From: Nothopassalora personata
Lineage: Eukaryota > Ascomycota > Dothideomycetes > Mycosphaerellales > Mycosphaerellaceae
Reading direction: 5' to 3'
Length of the DNA: 64,000 nucleotides
Assembly: GCA_033816765.1 (NCBI GenBank)
Contig: CM066287.1
Coordinates: 1,116,001 to 1,180,000 of the forward strand
Part shown: positions 45,106 to 56,490 of the stretch, in pieces
Position numbering within the stretch: the stretch's first letter is position 1
Layout of the letters: each line of letters starts with the position of its first letter
Notes under the pieces: generated by a model
The model's database searches: none
What the model was told of the DNA's origin: nothing
The model's input: the letters and a program-made list of their open reading frames with translations, nothing else
Translations under genes and position numbers: made by a program

Positions 45106-45163
45106 GCCTCACGAATCCACGAGTCACGAACACGAAGGACCAGAACACGAGCAAGGATATGAG

Positions 45164-45799
45164 ATGCTTGCCCAAGAGGAGGAATATCTGTGTGCAGTAA
45201 CAGCTGAGGGTGACACCCATACGCCTATACATGTACAACCAACGCATGGAAAGCACATGGTGTGCGCCAGCACTGTAACTAGCACATCAGGTAGGAAAGC
45301 AAAAGCTCTCACCCTCTCTGACACTGGTGCCTCTTCCAAGTTCACTGACCCAAGATTCGTCCGCGCAAATAACATACCTACATTCAAGCTTGATAGACCC
45401 CGTAGGCTCCGCTTGGCCAACGGATCTACTGCCCGCCTCTTAGAGGCGGCACTGATGGACATCACCATCGGTGGGCACACCAGCCAAGAGCTCTGCTACA
45501 TCACGGACTTGGACAAGTACGACATTGTCCTCGGCATTTCATGGCTTGAAGAACATGACCCGTCCTGCAGTTTCAAGAACAAGACACTCTCATTCGATAA
45601 GCCCTTCTGCTACCAGTCTCATTGCGAGGGCAGCAGACCATGCACTATTGTCATGGACGCAACGAGCAAGTCCAATACACCAAAACCCGCACCACCGAAA
45701 GTGGTCCCGCCAGAACCGGACCCGGACATATGCTTCATCAGCGCCGACGCATTCTATCGAATGGCCAAACGCGCCCGCAAGCGGCAAGGCAGGCAATAA
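45164..45799 (+). CDS. pol: Pol of B, N-terminal part: aspartic protease
   Basis: 211 codons from the first ATG, though the frame is open from the frameshift site at 45065, so the protease is probably made as a gag fusion. The catalytic motif is SDTGAS at about residues 47-52, and the later IVLGISWLEEHD strand is typical of gypsy proteases. It ends in TAA (45797-45799), in the same frame as the next ORF, with no other stop until 49643. The codon before is CAA, so the stop looks like CAA turned to TAA by one CpA to TpA change. Confidence 0.9.
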   Translation: MLAQEEEYLCAVTAEGDTHTPIHVQPTHGKHMVCASTVTSTSGRKAKALTLSDTGASSKFTDPRFVRANNIPTFKLDRPRRLRLANGSTARLLEAALMDITIGGHTSQELCYITDLDKYDIVLGISWLEEHDPSCSFKNKTLSFDKPFCYQSHCEGSRPCTIVMDATSKSNTPKPAPPKVVPPEPDPDICFISADAFYRMAKRARKRQGRQ

Positions 45800-45814
45800 G
45801 AAGACAACGGCGAG

Positions 45815-48800
45815 ATGTTCGCCCTGTGGCCCGAAGACTTCGACCCCAACGACGAACATGCCACTGCGTTCGCCATGTCTCCGGACGACTGGGAAATATT
45901 CATGAAAAAGAGCAAAGTGCAAGACCCCAAAGTCAAGCTACCACCGGAGTACCATGACATTGCGGATACCTTTAGGCACAAGAACGACTTCAAACTACCT
46001 GAGCATGGCCCTTCAGATCATGCCATCAACCTGAAGCCAGGCTCTGAGAACAATCTGCCGTACAAGAAAGCATTCGGCATGAACCCAGAACAATTGGCTG
46101 TCGTTAAGAAGTTCATTGACGACGGCATGGCCAACGGCACGGTCGAACCCTCCAAGTCCGACATGTCGTCACCCGTTCTCATCGTAAAGAAGCCAGGAGG
46201 AGGGTTGCGCGTGTGCATTGACTACCGAGCCCTCAACGCACTCACCATTAAAGACCGCTATCCCATCCCGTTGCTGCGAGAGACCCTCGAACGCGTGTGC
46301 AAGGCAAAGTGGTTCACGAAGCTTGATATCGTCGCAGCATTTAATAACATGCGCATCCGCAAGGGAGATGAATGGATGACAGCCTTCATTACCAGATATG
46401 GGCTGTACCAGTTCAAAGTCCTCCCCTTCGGGCTCTGTAATGGGCCAAGCAGCTGGCAACGCAAGATCAACGAGATCCTCCGCGAATTCCTGGACGATTT
46501 TGTCACTGTGTATCTGGACGACGTCCTTATATACACGGATGGCTCACTTGACGACCACCGAGCCCATGTCCGCAAAGTACTACTCAAACTGCGCGAAGCC
46601 GGTCTGCCAGTCGACATCGACAAGTGCGAATTCCATGTCAAGCGCATCAAATATCTAGGCCTGATTATCACTACTGAAGGCGTCGACATGGACCCAGTTA
46701 AGATCGAGGCCATCATGAACTGGGAGACTCCTCGCAATGTCAAGGACGTACTGGCCTTCCTAGGCTTCACAGGATTCTACCGCAAATTCATCTACGGATT
46801 CTCGAAGGTCACAGCCTGCCTCACGGACCTCACCAAGACGGGGGAAGGAAGCAAGGTTAACGGCAAGGTGTCCAAAGCAAAGAGACCGCCTTTCGTATGG
46901 ACTCCACAGTGCGAAGCCGCATTCAAGGAACTCAAGCAGAGATTCAGCCAAGCCGGCATGCTTGCGCACTATCAACCAGGCGAACAGATCTGGGTTGAGA
47001 CAGACTCAAGCGACTGGGTCAATGCAGGAGTGCTGTCACAGAGGATCAATGGAGTACTTCGGCCTGTGGCTTTCTATTCCAAAAAGCTCAGTCCGCAAGA
47101 ATGCAACTATGACATCTACGACAAAGAGCTGCTTGCCATTGTCAAGGCGTTCGAGGAGTGGCAGCCTGAGCTCATTTGTGCCACAGACGATAAGCCAGTC
47201 CGCGTGCTGTCGGACCACCGCAATCTGGAATACTTTATGACCACGAAGCAACTGAACAGGCGTCAAGCACGCTGGGCCGAGTTCCTTTCACAGTTCAACT
47301 TCAAGATCACGTATCGACCTGGAGTGCAGGGCACTAAGCCAGATGCTCTGACACGTCGTTCTCAAGACATTCCGGCGGGGGTGGATGACGAGAGAGTGCA
47401 GTATCAACAGCAAACCATCTTGAAACCGCACAACCTCGACATCGTTACTCAATTCGCGATGCAGATCGATGACAACGAGGAATCTGCAATGCAAATGGAC
47501 GCGCCATCGACCTATGTCCCACCCTCTGTTTGCGACTCAGATGACGAAGACGACACACCAAGCAACGAGGAACCTGTTGAACCCGCCCAAGAACCTGTTC
47601 AAGAACTTGCGCAACCCGAAGATGCCCCCCCTGTTCAAGAACTTGCGCAACCCGAAGATGCCCCCGACCAAGATGACACCGATGATCAGCCAGAAGAAGC
47701 CTTGTGCGAAGAAGCATATAACAGCAAGACTGTGAAAGCCCACATGCAGCGTCTGAAGACCGACCTGCAGCAAGGACGTACCAACGCGTGGCTCCAGCAA
47801 CAGAAAATAGCAGCTTCAGATTGCGAGATCATCATGGACCGGTTATATGTCAACAAAGCCCTATACGTCCCTGCATTCCAGAACCTTCGCACCAGAATAG
47901 TGAAGCGATACCACGACGGTAGAGCTGCAGGGCACCAAGGCATCGCCAGGACCTTCAACCTGCTGCAGAGACAGAATCTGTTTTGGCCTAACATGGCTAG
48001 CGATGTCGCCCGGTACGTGCGATACTGCATCATATGCCGGAGATCTACACCGTCTCGACTGCTTAAGCAGGGTACACTGTCCTCGCATTCAACCCCAAGC
48101 TACGAATGGAAGCATATTGCAGTGGACTTCATCGTCGACCTACCGCCTAGCAAAGACCCGGAGACGGGACTGGTTTACAAACATATCATGACCGTCACTG
48201 ACATGCTCACCAAGCGAGTTCGCCTGCTGCCTACGAACGACTTGTCAGCCGAGCATGCAGCGCTACTATTCCACAAGCACATCTTTCCATTGCACGGTCT
48301 GCCGGAGGTTATCGTCAGTGACCGCGGCACGCAATTTGTCAGTGCGCTCTTCCGAAGACTTTGCGCGCGTCTTGGCATCAAGCAAAATCTTTCTACGGCC
48401 TTCCATCCAGAGACCGACGGACAATCCGAGCGCACCAACCAGGCACTTGAACAGTATCTTCGCGCCTACGCCAACTATCAGCAAGACAACTGGGTTCAAC
48501 TACTTCCGGATGCCGAGTTCGCTCTCAACAACGACCAGTCCGCTAGCACCGGCATGACACCCTTCTTTGCAGACACCGGTCGCCACCCACGGATGGAATT
48601 CACGAGCCTTGCGAGACCACAAGTCACTGCCAGAGAAGTACCCAATGTCGAAGCCGCTAACAATCTGGTTGACAACATGCAGAGCACTCAGCAGCACATG
48701 CACGAAGTACTCGAGTCCATGCGCCAGGAGCGACTCGATGAGCTGAGAGATGCACACGCATTTGCACAAGCACGCACCGCCGATGCCGCCAACGCCCGGC

Positions 48801-49645
48801 GTGCACCAGCGCCTGCCTACAAGCCTGGTGACATGGTTCTGCTGGATGCCCGTGATATCAAGACCACGCGCCCAAGCAAGAAGCTTGACCACAAGTACCT
48901 TGGGCCGTTCAAGGTCACAAGGACCGTGGGCAGGCGCTCGTACGAACTCGAGCTTAGCGACGGCATGCAAATACACAATGTGTTTCACACAAGCAAGCTG
49001 CGGCGAGCAGCCGACGAGGGGATGCCTGGACAGCGTGAGCCAACACCGGCGCCTGTGATCGTCGAACGCGAGGGCCAGGCATCCGAGGAGCATGAGGTGG
49101 ATGACTTGGTGGATTCAAAGATCAGGTACAACGACGTCTGGTACATGGTGCGATGGAAAGACAACACACAGAGCTGGGCAAAATGGACTGCAGTGTTACC
49201 AGGATGCGAAGAGCTCGCCATTGCCTTCCATCAGCGGTACCCTGACAAACCTAAGCCTGCCTTCGACGGACTGGAGACAGTCACTCAGTACGGCCTGGCA
49301 GTGATCCTCGATGTGCAGTACACACCAACTCTACAAGACGAAGGATTCCTGTCCGCGGCCGCAGGTGAGCCACTCTACGCTGACGGCATGACGACATCGC
49401 CTTCTGGTAAGCCTTGCGAAGGTCACTGTCACTCCACGACACGCATTGCACATGATGAAGCCCAAGAAACAAGCAATGGCAGTGCTGCCAGCAATGGCGC
49501 ACGGCACGCTTCAGGCACTGAACGCAATAGCACAGTCACAGGAGCTCCTTCTTTGAGGAGGGGGGGTACTGTCACGAGACAGCACTTTCACTCACTGCCC
49601 CGCGACACGTCATCGGTCGCAGCCCCGCGCGCTAGCGGCCGCTAG
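45815..49645 (+). CDS. pol: Pol of B: reverse transcriptase, RNase H, integrase
   Basis: 1276 residues from the ATG, in frame with the protease ORF, 15 nt past its stop. Reverse transcriptase about 110-290 with YLDD at 233-236; RNase H from about 385 (VETDSSD). An acidic Pro/Glu linker carries a 12-residue duplication. The integrase zinc finger lies near 690-740, and the integrase core has AVDF, VSDRGTQF and HPETDGQSER blocks. A C-terminal GPFKV strand follows, then a degenerate chromodomain-like segment (VWYMVRWKDNTQSW). About 130 extra residues lead to the polypurine tract. Without readthrough or reversion of the TAA this enzyme part would need a separate start. Confidence 0.93.
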   Translation: MFALWPEDFDPNDEHATAFAMSPDDWEIFMKKSKVQDPKVKLPPEYHDIADTFRHKNDFKLPEHGPSDHAINLKPGSENNLPYKKAFGMNPEQLAVVKKFIDDGMANGTVEPSKSDMSSPVLIVKKPGGGLRVCIDYRALNALTIKDRYPIPLLRETLERVCKAKWFTKLDIVAAFNNMRIRKGDEWMTAFITRYGLYQFKVLPFGLCNGPSSWQRKINEILREFLDDFVTVYLDDVLIYTDGSLDDHRAHVRKVLLKLREAGLPVDIDKCEFHVKRIKYLGLIITTEGVDMDPVKIEAIMNWETPRNVKDVLAFLGFTGFYRKFIYGFSKVTACLTDLTKTGEGSKVNGKVSKAKRPPFVWTPQCEAAFKELKQRFSQAGMLAHYQPGEQIWVETDSSDWVNAGVLSQRINGVLRPVAFYSKKLSPQECNYDIYDKELLAIVKAFEEWQPELICATDDKPVRVLSDHRNLEYFMTTKQLNRRQARWAEFLSQFNFKITYRPGVQGTKPDALTRRSQDIPAGVDDERVQYQQQTILKPHNLDIVTQFAMQIDDNEESAMQMDAPSTYVPPSVCDSDDEDDTPSNEEPVEPAQEPVQELAQPEDAPPVQELAQPEDAPDQDDTDDQPEEALCEEAYNSKTVKAHMQRLKTDLQQGRTNAWLQQQKIAASDCEIIMDRLYVNKALYVPAFQNLRTRIVKRYHDGRAAGHQGIARTFNLLQRQNLFWPNMASDVARYVRYCIICRRSTPSRLLKQGTLSSHSTPSYEWKHIAVDFIVDLPPSKDPETGLVYKHIMTVTDMLTKRVRLLPTNDLSAEHAALLFHKHIFPLHGLPEVIVSDRGTQFVSALFRRLCARLGIKQNLSTAFHPETDGQSERTNQALEQYLRAYANYQQDNWVQLLPDAEFALNNDQSASTGMTPFFADTGRHPRMEFTSLARPQVTAREVPNVEAANNLVDNMQSTQQHMHEVLESMRQERLDELRDAHAFAQARTADAANARRAPAPAYKPGDMVLLDARDIKTTRPSKKLDHKYLGPFKVTRTVGRRSYELELSDGMQIHNVFHTSKLRRAADEGMPGQREPTPAPVIVEREGQASEEHEVDDLVDSKIRYNDVWYMVRWKDNTQSWAKWTAVLPGCEELAIAFHQRYPDKPKPAFDGLETVTQYGLAVILDVQYTPTLQDEGFLSAAAGEPLYADGMTTSPSGKPCEGHCHSTTRIAHDEAQETSNGSAASNGARHASGTERNSTVTGAPSLRRGGTVTRQHFHSLPRDTSSVAAPRASGR
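47590..47665 (+). repeat. 36-bp tandem duplication in B pol linker
   Basis: Two in-frame copies of a unit containing GTTCAAGAACTTGCGC and GAAGATGCCCCC. It duplicates 12 residues of the acidic linker between RNase H and integrase and keeps the frame open. Confidence 0.85.
49555..49566 (+). promoter_or_regulatory. Polypurine tract of B
   Basis: GAGGAGGGGGGG, 3 nt before the 3' LTR, the expected plus-strand primer. Confidence 0.85.
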
Positions 49646-49765
49646 CGCCCGCTAGCTTACTTCGCGTTCCCTTATCTTCTCGCGCGTACCTTCGACCTCT
49701 TAGATAGCTCGCGTAACTACATATGTCTCTACCCGTACCTATAGTAGTCCCTCTCGCCCGTGACA
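49570..49765 (+). repeat. 3' LTR of B
   Basis: 196 bp, equal to the 5' LTR apart from the 26-bp duplication there. Followed by the TGCTA target duplication. Confidence 0.95.
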
Positions 49766-52045
49766 TGCTAATAGGACTAACTAACGCACCCGCATCCTAC
49801 TAGGACCTTGTTAACGAAACACTTAGAGACCTACTCGACGTATGCGTTATCGCCTATATAGACGACATACTAGTCTACACGAAAGGATTCCTATAGGAGT
49901 ACATAAGACAAGTCTAGGACGTCTTCGAACGACTTACGCAATTAGGATTTAAGACGGCACCCGAGAAATGCGAATTCTATAAGAAAGAAGTTAAATTCTT
50001 AGGCTTTATTATTAGTACTATAGGGATAACGATCGACCCTACGAAGACACAGTTAATTAGAGAATAGCTAGAACTAAAGACAGTTAAGGATGTATAATTA
50101 TTCCTTAGACTAGTGAACTATAACCGGAAATTCATTAAGGACTACGTAAGGACAGCAGTACTAATAACGATACTTACGAGGAAAGACGTTACTTAGAAAT
50201 AGGGAAAGGAATAGATTAAAGCATTTAAGAAACTTAAGAAACAATGCGCTTTAGCCCCCACGCTTCGACTATTCGATAGTAGTAAGGAAGTCTACATCGA
50301 GACCGATACGTCTAATATAGCAATAGGCGCGTGTCTAACATAGACATATAATAGGTAGAGACACCTAGTAGCCTATTACTCCCGGAAAATGACTATAGCG
50401 GAACAGAACTACGACATCTATAATAAAGAGCTTCTAGCTATTGTTGCTACTATACAATATTAGAGAGTATATGTCGAGGGCCTACCGAAGTTAACGATTC
50501 TTTCTAACTATAAGAATCTTATATACTTTACGACGACGAAAGAACTTACTCGAAGGCAAGCCCGCTAGTCGGAGCTGCTAGGACAGTATAAGTTCGAAAT
50601 TAAATATACTCTAGGACGAGAGAATGGCCGCGCCGACGCGCTAAGCCGAAGAAGCGACTACATAGAAGGAAAAGAACTAGTGTAACACAAAATATTGAAG
50701 ACGAACCCCGACGGAAGTCTTAGTGTAAACACGAGAGAATTTAATAACATCGTACGGATACTAGGCGATAAGGACGAACAATTCCCTATATCGTAAGGGA
50801 AATACTAAGTACCTAAGGATTAAGAAGAAGAATGCATACGACAACATTACGACGGAGTAACTTATAGACACCCTAGAACTTTAAAGACGATAGACCTAAT
50901 ATAGCGCAGTTTCTCATTTCCATAGATAAGACTTAAGGTAATACGCTATATTAAACAATACGTACACTACTAACGAAACAAAGCTACGAGACACGCGAAA
51001 TATAGTTACCTATAGTTTAGGACACTACCGACGAAACCATAGGACGAAGTTATAATGGACTTTATTACAAAACTCCTACCGTTAAGAGATTAAGTTACGA
51101 AATAACTATACGACATAATACTAGTTATAGTTAATAGACTTACGAAATACGTACACTTCATTCCTATATTAGAAACATACAATGTAGAGTAGCTCGGATA
51201 CCTCGTACTAGATAGACTTATCCGATACTATAGATTCCTATAAGCGTTTATAACGGACAGAGATAAGCTATTTACATTAAACTACTGGAAGACGCTTATA
51301 GGAACGATCGGAATTAAACATAAGCTGTTAACGGCATATTATCTAGAAACAGACGGATAAACCGAGAGGATAAATTAGACGCTAGAACAATACCTACGAC
51401 ACTACATTGACTACGTATAAGACAACTAGGTTTTATTACTACTAATAGCGCAGATCGCACTAAATAACTACAAATCGGAGATAACTTTAACGACACTATT
51501 TTATACGAACTTTAGTAAAGATCCTAACCTATTCGGAATACCTAGATCCTACCTATAAGCCGAAAGAGCAATCGTAACGACGGATACTCTTAAGGAAGTG
51601 CATAAAGAAACACGTAAGGCGATCGAAGATGCATAACGAAAACTGTCTCGATAACGGCAGGACACGAGAAAAATGGCACCTCTACTAAAAGAGGGGGATA
51701 AGGTCTATCTCCTTATAAAAAACTTAAGAATAAGAAGATAGACTAAGAAACTAGATTACGTTAAGGTCGGACCATTTTTAATCGATAAAGTCGTAGGACT
51801 AGTTAACTATCGACTACGACTACTACTAGACGCGAAAATCTACCTAGTCTTCTACATCTCTAAGTTAGAACTAGTAGACGCCGAAACACCTTGCTAGGAG
51901 AGCTTCCATTTCGAGCCGGAAGTAGAAAACGAATTCGAAGTCAAAAGAATCCTAGATAAGAAAGGTTAGCGATACCTTATTAAATAGAAAGGATATAACG
52001 ATTTAGAAAATACCTAGGAACTAAAGACGAACCTTACAAATTGCC
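49766..52045 (+). pseudogene. pol: RIP-degraded pol of C, second part
   Basis: Resumes after B with RT (YIDDILVY near 49855), RNase H near 50300, integrase zinc finger and core (about 50830-51380), and a chromodomain to about 52030. It is less damaged than F in places, and several CpA sites survive. Confidence 0.85.
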
Positions 52046-52049
52046 GCTA

Positions 52050-52672
52050 GCTACTAGAAGATTTCTACTACCGCTAAGTAGCGGGAGCGCGCCGTTAACG
52101 GGTTCCGCTACTACACTATTAAGAAAATCCTAGAACCCATTATCGGCGAAGCTATTTATAGCGCTCCGAGTTAGAGGACTTAGAGTAAGACCGGAATTAG
52201 GTATAGGTTCGAGTAGTAAGCCCTACGCTACTAGCTCTCGATCCGCCGCTTCCTCCTCCTCGATCTCTCGCTCCTCGAGAGCACGACCCTCTTCTACCTT
52301 ACGGTTAACAGTATCTAACTCCTTCCGAAGACGCATCTCTTTCGTATACGCCTCTATTATTTTCGCTAAAGCTTCCGAAAGAGCTTCCTTCGCACGATCG
52401 AGATCGGCTAATAACTTCTTTCGCTAATTCCCGAGCTTTTTCTACTCTACCTTAGTTACCTTCGTATCGCACCGCGCTACGTTACTAAGATAATAATAGG
52501 AACACTTTCTAGACGAAATATGCATACGGTACACTAGGTTGTTCTTCGTACACCGAGAATAAGGCTTTATAATTTCTTCTCCGAGGCGATAGACGCGGTT
52601 TACGCGGTTCTTTCGTTTCCGAGTAGATAACGCGTCTAAGGGTAAGATAAGAGTAGGAAGAAGGGAAGACAT
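52050..52672 (-). pseudogene. Antisense Cys-rich/coiled-coil gene relic of C
   Basis: The minus-strand frame starts at ATG 52672. The first 76 codons are open and contain a Cys cluster, several Cys now Tyr (a CTKNNL...C...RCD pattern). After one RIP stop a charged coiled coil (LADLDRAKEALSEALAKI and onward) continues to about 52230. It sits between pol and the 3' LTR like the intact gene of A, but its sequence is very different. No tRNA-like unit was found beside it. Confidence 0.65.
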
Positions 52673-52748
52673 CCTTACCTATAGTCGAAGTAGGAAACGT
52701 TAAGGTTATAACTAGTCTCGGGACGAGACTAGGCCGGAAGGGGAATAG

Positions 52749-53125
52749 TGTTACGGTCTAAGCGCGATAGGCCTAAGGCTCCCCCGCACTAGTACGTAAC
52801 GACATTAGGATCCGTGTTTCGTAATATAGATCCCCTATGCGGAGGATCTATCGCTCTCTCGATAGACACTATAGACCCTTTAGATCTGTAGGATCTATAG
52901 ATAGACACTATAGATCTAGATAATGTATTCCTTTATATTTAGGAACGCTAAGAAACCCTTATAGTTCTAATACGTTTAACTTATGTTACTATCTTACTAA
53001 TTGGAATATAACTCTTATTCCAATTATTTATCTTCGCTTAGCTTACTTTAGCCTCTCTAAAGAATACCGCTACGTGACTTAACTTATCTCTCCTTTAAGA
53101 CTAGCCCTAGAACGAGATAATAACA
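52749..53125 (+). repeat. 3' LTR of C
   Basis: 377 bp, TGTTACGG...ATAATAACA, preceded by the purine tract GGAAGGGGAATAG. It is followed directly by the last 27 nt of a D-type LTR. Confidence 0.85.
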
Positions 53126-53152
53126 CGTACTACCTAAGTAAGTGCCCTTACA
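53126..53152 (+). repeat. Remnant of the 5' LTR of D
   Basis: The last 27 nt of the D LTR (CGTACTACC...CCCTTACA, matching 61230-61256), directly abutting the 3' LTR of C. The rest of the LTR is gone. Confidence 0.85.
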
Positions 53153-56100
53153 CTTTATTAGACCTTTCTTTTCCGTAGATAAGCTACGAGGGATCTACGA
53201 AGGGTAGATTAAGTAACGCGATAAGCGCGTTAAGTCTATAGGCTAAGTGCGACTCTAAGAAAGTGCGATAGTAAACGCACTTAAGTTAAGTTAACACGTA
53301 CGACACCTATCGTGCCTAAGTTAAGTTACTAAACCCTAAGTTAATAAGCGCGACACCCTATCGTGCTTAAGTTAAGTTAATAAGATAGTACGCGGTAACG
53401 GCGGCCGCTAGTAGCTACTAGCGCTACGACTAGTAGTCTAACGCGAGTCGGTGCTTAATATATAGACTTAAGGTCGCGATACGACGTAAGAGTAAGAATA
53501 AGAACGCCTTTAGTAAAAGATAATTAACCTCGGCAAACTAGTTACCGAACTATAGGTATACCTTAACCTTAGCGACTTCCTATACGACGACGAGATTATC
53601 GAGGAGGAGGGTAAGGAGACTATAGTAGTAGTAGACTACATAGACGACGTAGCGATAGATAAAGGTAAAGAAGTAGGAGCTAAAGAGGCACAAGTTGCGA
53701 AGACCTACCGGGTAACACTTAAGTCGCTTACCTAGCTCGACATCGCCGCTTTCGAGAAGCTATACGGTAGCAATGTGTCCGCACCTCCCGCTATCTACTT
53801 TATCCTACGCCGCGGTAAAGAGGAGTACCGTAATGTCTCTAACCTCGCCGAGTTGTTATATAAGAGCTATTACGAGAACTAAGCTTATAGAGATAAGTTA
53901 TAGAGGGAACTCGGAGATACGCGTAAGTAGCTCGACGACGTAAAGCATAGGGTAGCGGATCTAGATAAGCTACTAAAGACATTAAACGCCTAGTAGAACG
54001 ACCTCCGTAAGGACTTAGCTAAGGTTATAGTAGAACACGACACTACTATTAAGAACCTCGACCCGGTTACCTAAGTACGCGATACGGCTTCGTTAGAACG
54101 CGATATAGCCGTTACCGAGCGTAATACCGCCGTTACTAAACGTAATTCCGCCGTGTAAAATCTTAACATAGCTTAGATTAAACTAGCTACGCTTAAGGCA
54201 CTACCGGTCCCTATAGACGCCGAGAAGTCCTATGCATAGGCTAAGTAGGCTATAATCTAGGTTAAGGAACGCGAAGTACGCATCGAGGAGCTTTAACGTA
54301 AAGTGGACAACTACGAAGAAGCTGTTATAGATCACGAGCACGATCTCTAAGCCCTACGTAACGTACATGCTAAGGAACTAGAAGCCGCCGGATAGCGTAG
54401 CCGTATAGAGGAGAGAGGTAAGGACCGCCGATCTTTACTATCACGATCTATCTCGCGCCGCCGCGCCGGCCGTAAACTATCTCTACCTAAGGATAAGGGT
54501 CGTACTAGTAAGAGTATTGATTGATTATTCCATTAACGTGCTATTTGAGTCAAAGACTATGCAACACGGGTCTCGAGAACGAGACCAAAATTTGAGAGAA
54601 GGAGAAAAGCCCCGTCGTACCCCGGACGTAAAAACTCCTTAAAAGATGCGAGCAACGCTCGCTATTCGAACCGTAAATCGAATATATTGCGGCGTAGTAC
54701 GCGCGTACCCGGTAGTCGTGTCTTGTCGAGAATTGCGGTTTGTCGCCTTGCCCCGGGCGAGACAAGTTTTGCGCCCGTGTCTCGTTCTTGTTTTAAAAAG
54801 CCAAGCCGGCCGTACCCGTACGCACCGAGCAAAATCCCAAGAAACACCCGTTGCCTCTGTTTCAATCCAGTCGCGTTCTCCGGTCTCGAGTGTAGCTCCT
54901 CGGTCGCAGTGGCCTCGCTGTCGTCCCCCCCTCGGCCTCTCTTGGTTCCAGCCGTGCAGTATACGTGGTTTGCGCCCCTAAACGCCTCTCTTGGTTCCAG
55001 CCGGCAGTTTACGTGGTTTGCCGGGACGACAGGTAGACAGCGCCTTCGTTGTTCGAGCGACGTGTACGCTATGTACGTCGCTTTCCCTTCTCGCAGTTCC
55101 GGAGTTCTTGTTTGTAGATTTTGAGCGTATCTCGTTCGTTCGGTTCGTCCGACCTGTCTTTTCTTGTTTCGAGTCGAGTAGGCTTGTATTTTTCGAGAGA
55201 GAGAGTCTTAGTTTCTCTTCGTCGTAACGAAGATACTTACGTCGTCCGCCGCGTGAAGGCGCTCTCTATAGGACGACTACTAGTAAGAGTAGAAGAGACT
55301 TATTAGATAAGTTAGGTAAAGAGGTTAGTAAGAAGGATAGGGCTAGTAAGTAGCGTAAGAGTAGGAAGCCGAGATACGATCTAGACCCTAGTAATAGTAG
55401 TAGCAGTAGTAGCGACGAGTTATCTAATAAGGATAATCGCCGTACTCGCCGCCGTAAGTCTAAGAAGTCTAAGTCTAAGAAAGTTTTAACTAAGATTAAC
55501 TTTAACGACATTATCGACATCGACGAGTCCTTAGACCGTCCTTAGAAGACGGACAAGAACGTAGATAGACCGAAGTAGAAGTTCTAAGGTAATACTAGTA
55601 AGGAAGGTAACCTAAAGGGGCCTACATTAGAGAAGTGGCTTAGTATGCTTAAGACTAAGATCTTAGCTACTACCTTCCGCGATAAGGATGCGGTGCTTAA
55701 GTTTATCCTTAACTACACCAACGGAGGTACCTAGGCGCTACTTAACCCGAAGGTTCTATCTATTACCGGCATTATAAGTAGTAGCGAGAGACCCTACTCT
55801 TCGGTTAATAAGATAATAAAGTCTCTAATCGAGTAGTACGGTAATCGTAACCTAGTCGGCCGTACTCGCGATCGTATAGCTATACTTAAGCAGTCCGACG
55901 ACTAGTCTAAGGATTCCTTCGCCGAACTCTACCGCGAGTAGCGCCGCTACGCTAATCTTATACGTATAACCGGTAAAGACGCTATAGATAACCTTATACG
56001 TAAGCTTAACTACCGCTACCTCGTGCGCTACTAGTAGGCTAACCCCCGGTCCCTAAGCGAGGTAGTTAATGCACTCTTTAAGGTAGAGGAAGACTTTAAG

Positions 56101-56490
56101 GTCGCCGAGACTCTTTACCTAAATAAGAAGAAGTCCATAGCTAAGAAGGACGATAAGCCTAACGGCACTACTCTAGTAGGAGCCGGCTCGGGCGGAGGTA
56201 GTTCTAACAACCGCCGTAAGGTCGACCGTCTACTATAGGACTCTCGTCCGGCCGAGTTTAAGAACCTCCCACTTCTTAACGACGCCGAGACGGAGCGTTA
56301 CATAAAGGAGAGACTATATAAGAAATGCCGTAAGCTAGGTTATAAGCTAACCGATAAGAAGTGTGAGCTCTAGGCCTACTAGATGCTACCGCGCCCAACA
56401 TAGTCGGAAAAAGTATAGTCTACTCGTTAAGCGTAATAACTAGTAGACTAGATACGAACATGTTAACGGAAAGGAGCTAAGAAGGCTTAA
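53153..56490 (+). pseudogene. gag: RIP-degraded leader and gag of D, right arm
   Basis: Leader starting CTTTATTAGACC: nt 3-11 are the primer-site candidate, complementary to GTCTAACAA in the LTR if one RIP change is allowed. From about 53600 a frame with a coiled coil (VADLDKLLKTLNA) is followed by a Retrotrans_gag-like domain near 55600-56030 and a Gly/Ser-rich linker, a layout like B gag. It is split by the insertion at 54517-55278. Many RIP stops. Confidence 0.75.
54517..55278 (-). mobile_element. Unclassified insertion with 13-bp target duplication, right arm
   Basis: Reverse-oriented copy of 21333-22093, 762 bp. It is flanked by ACTAGTAAGAGTA at 54504-54516 and 55279-55291. It is free of RIP although it is duplicated and sits in RIPped D. 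It has one extra G relative to the left copy. Confidence 0.65.

Larger units (their letters stand above)
42497..49765 (+). mobile_element. Intact Ty3/gypsy retrotransposon B
   Basis: 7269 bp, flanked by TGCTA duplications (42492-42496 and 49766-49770). LTRs are 222 and 196 bp, differing by a 26-bp tandem duplication in the left copy. gag is in one frame and pol in the -1 frame, split by a single TAA. No general RIP damage is visible; the sequence is GC-richer than its surroundings. It inserted into C after C had been RIPped. Confidence 0.96.
23476..53125 (+). mobile_element. RIP-degraded A-family retrotransposon C, split by nested insertions
   Basis: Its own sequence is 23476-23879, 39386-42496 and 49771-53125, interrupted by the Tc1-type element and by B. 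Across the junctions it is collinear with F: the AGCGCTA at 23874 continues as CTTAAGTAGC at 39386, and GTTATGCTA at 42488 continues as ATAGGACT at 49771. It has two 377-bp LTRs, gag, pol and an antisense relic at the 3' end. Confidence 0.9.
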
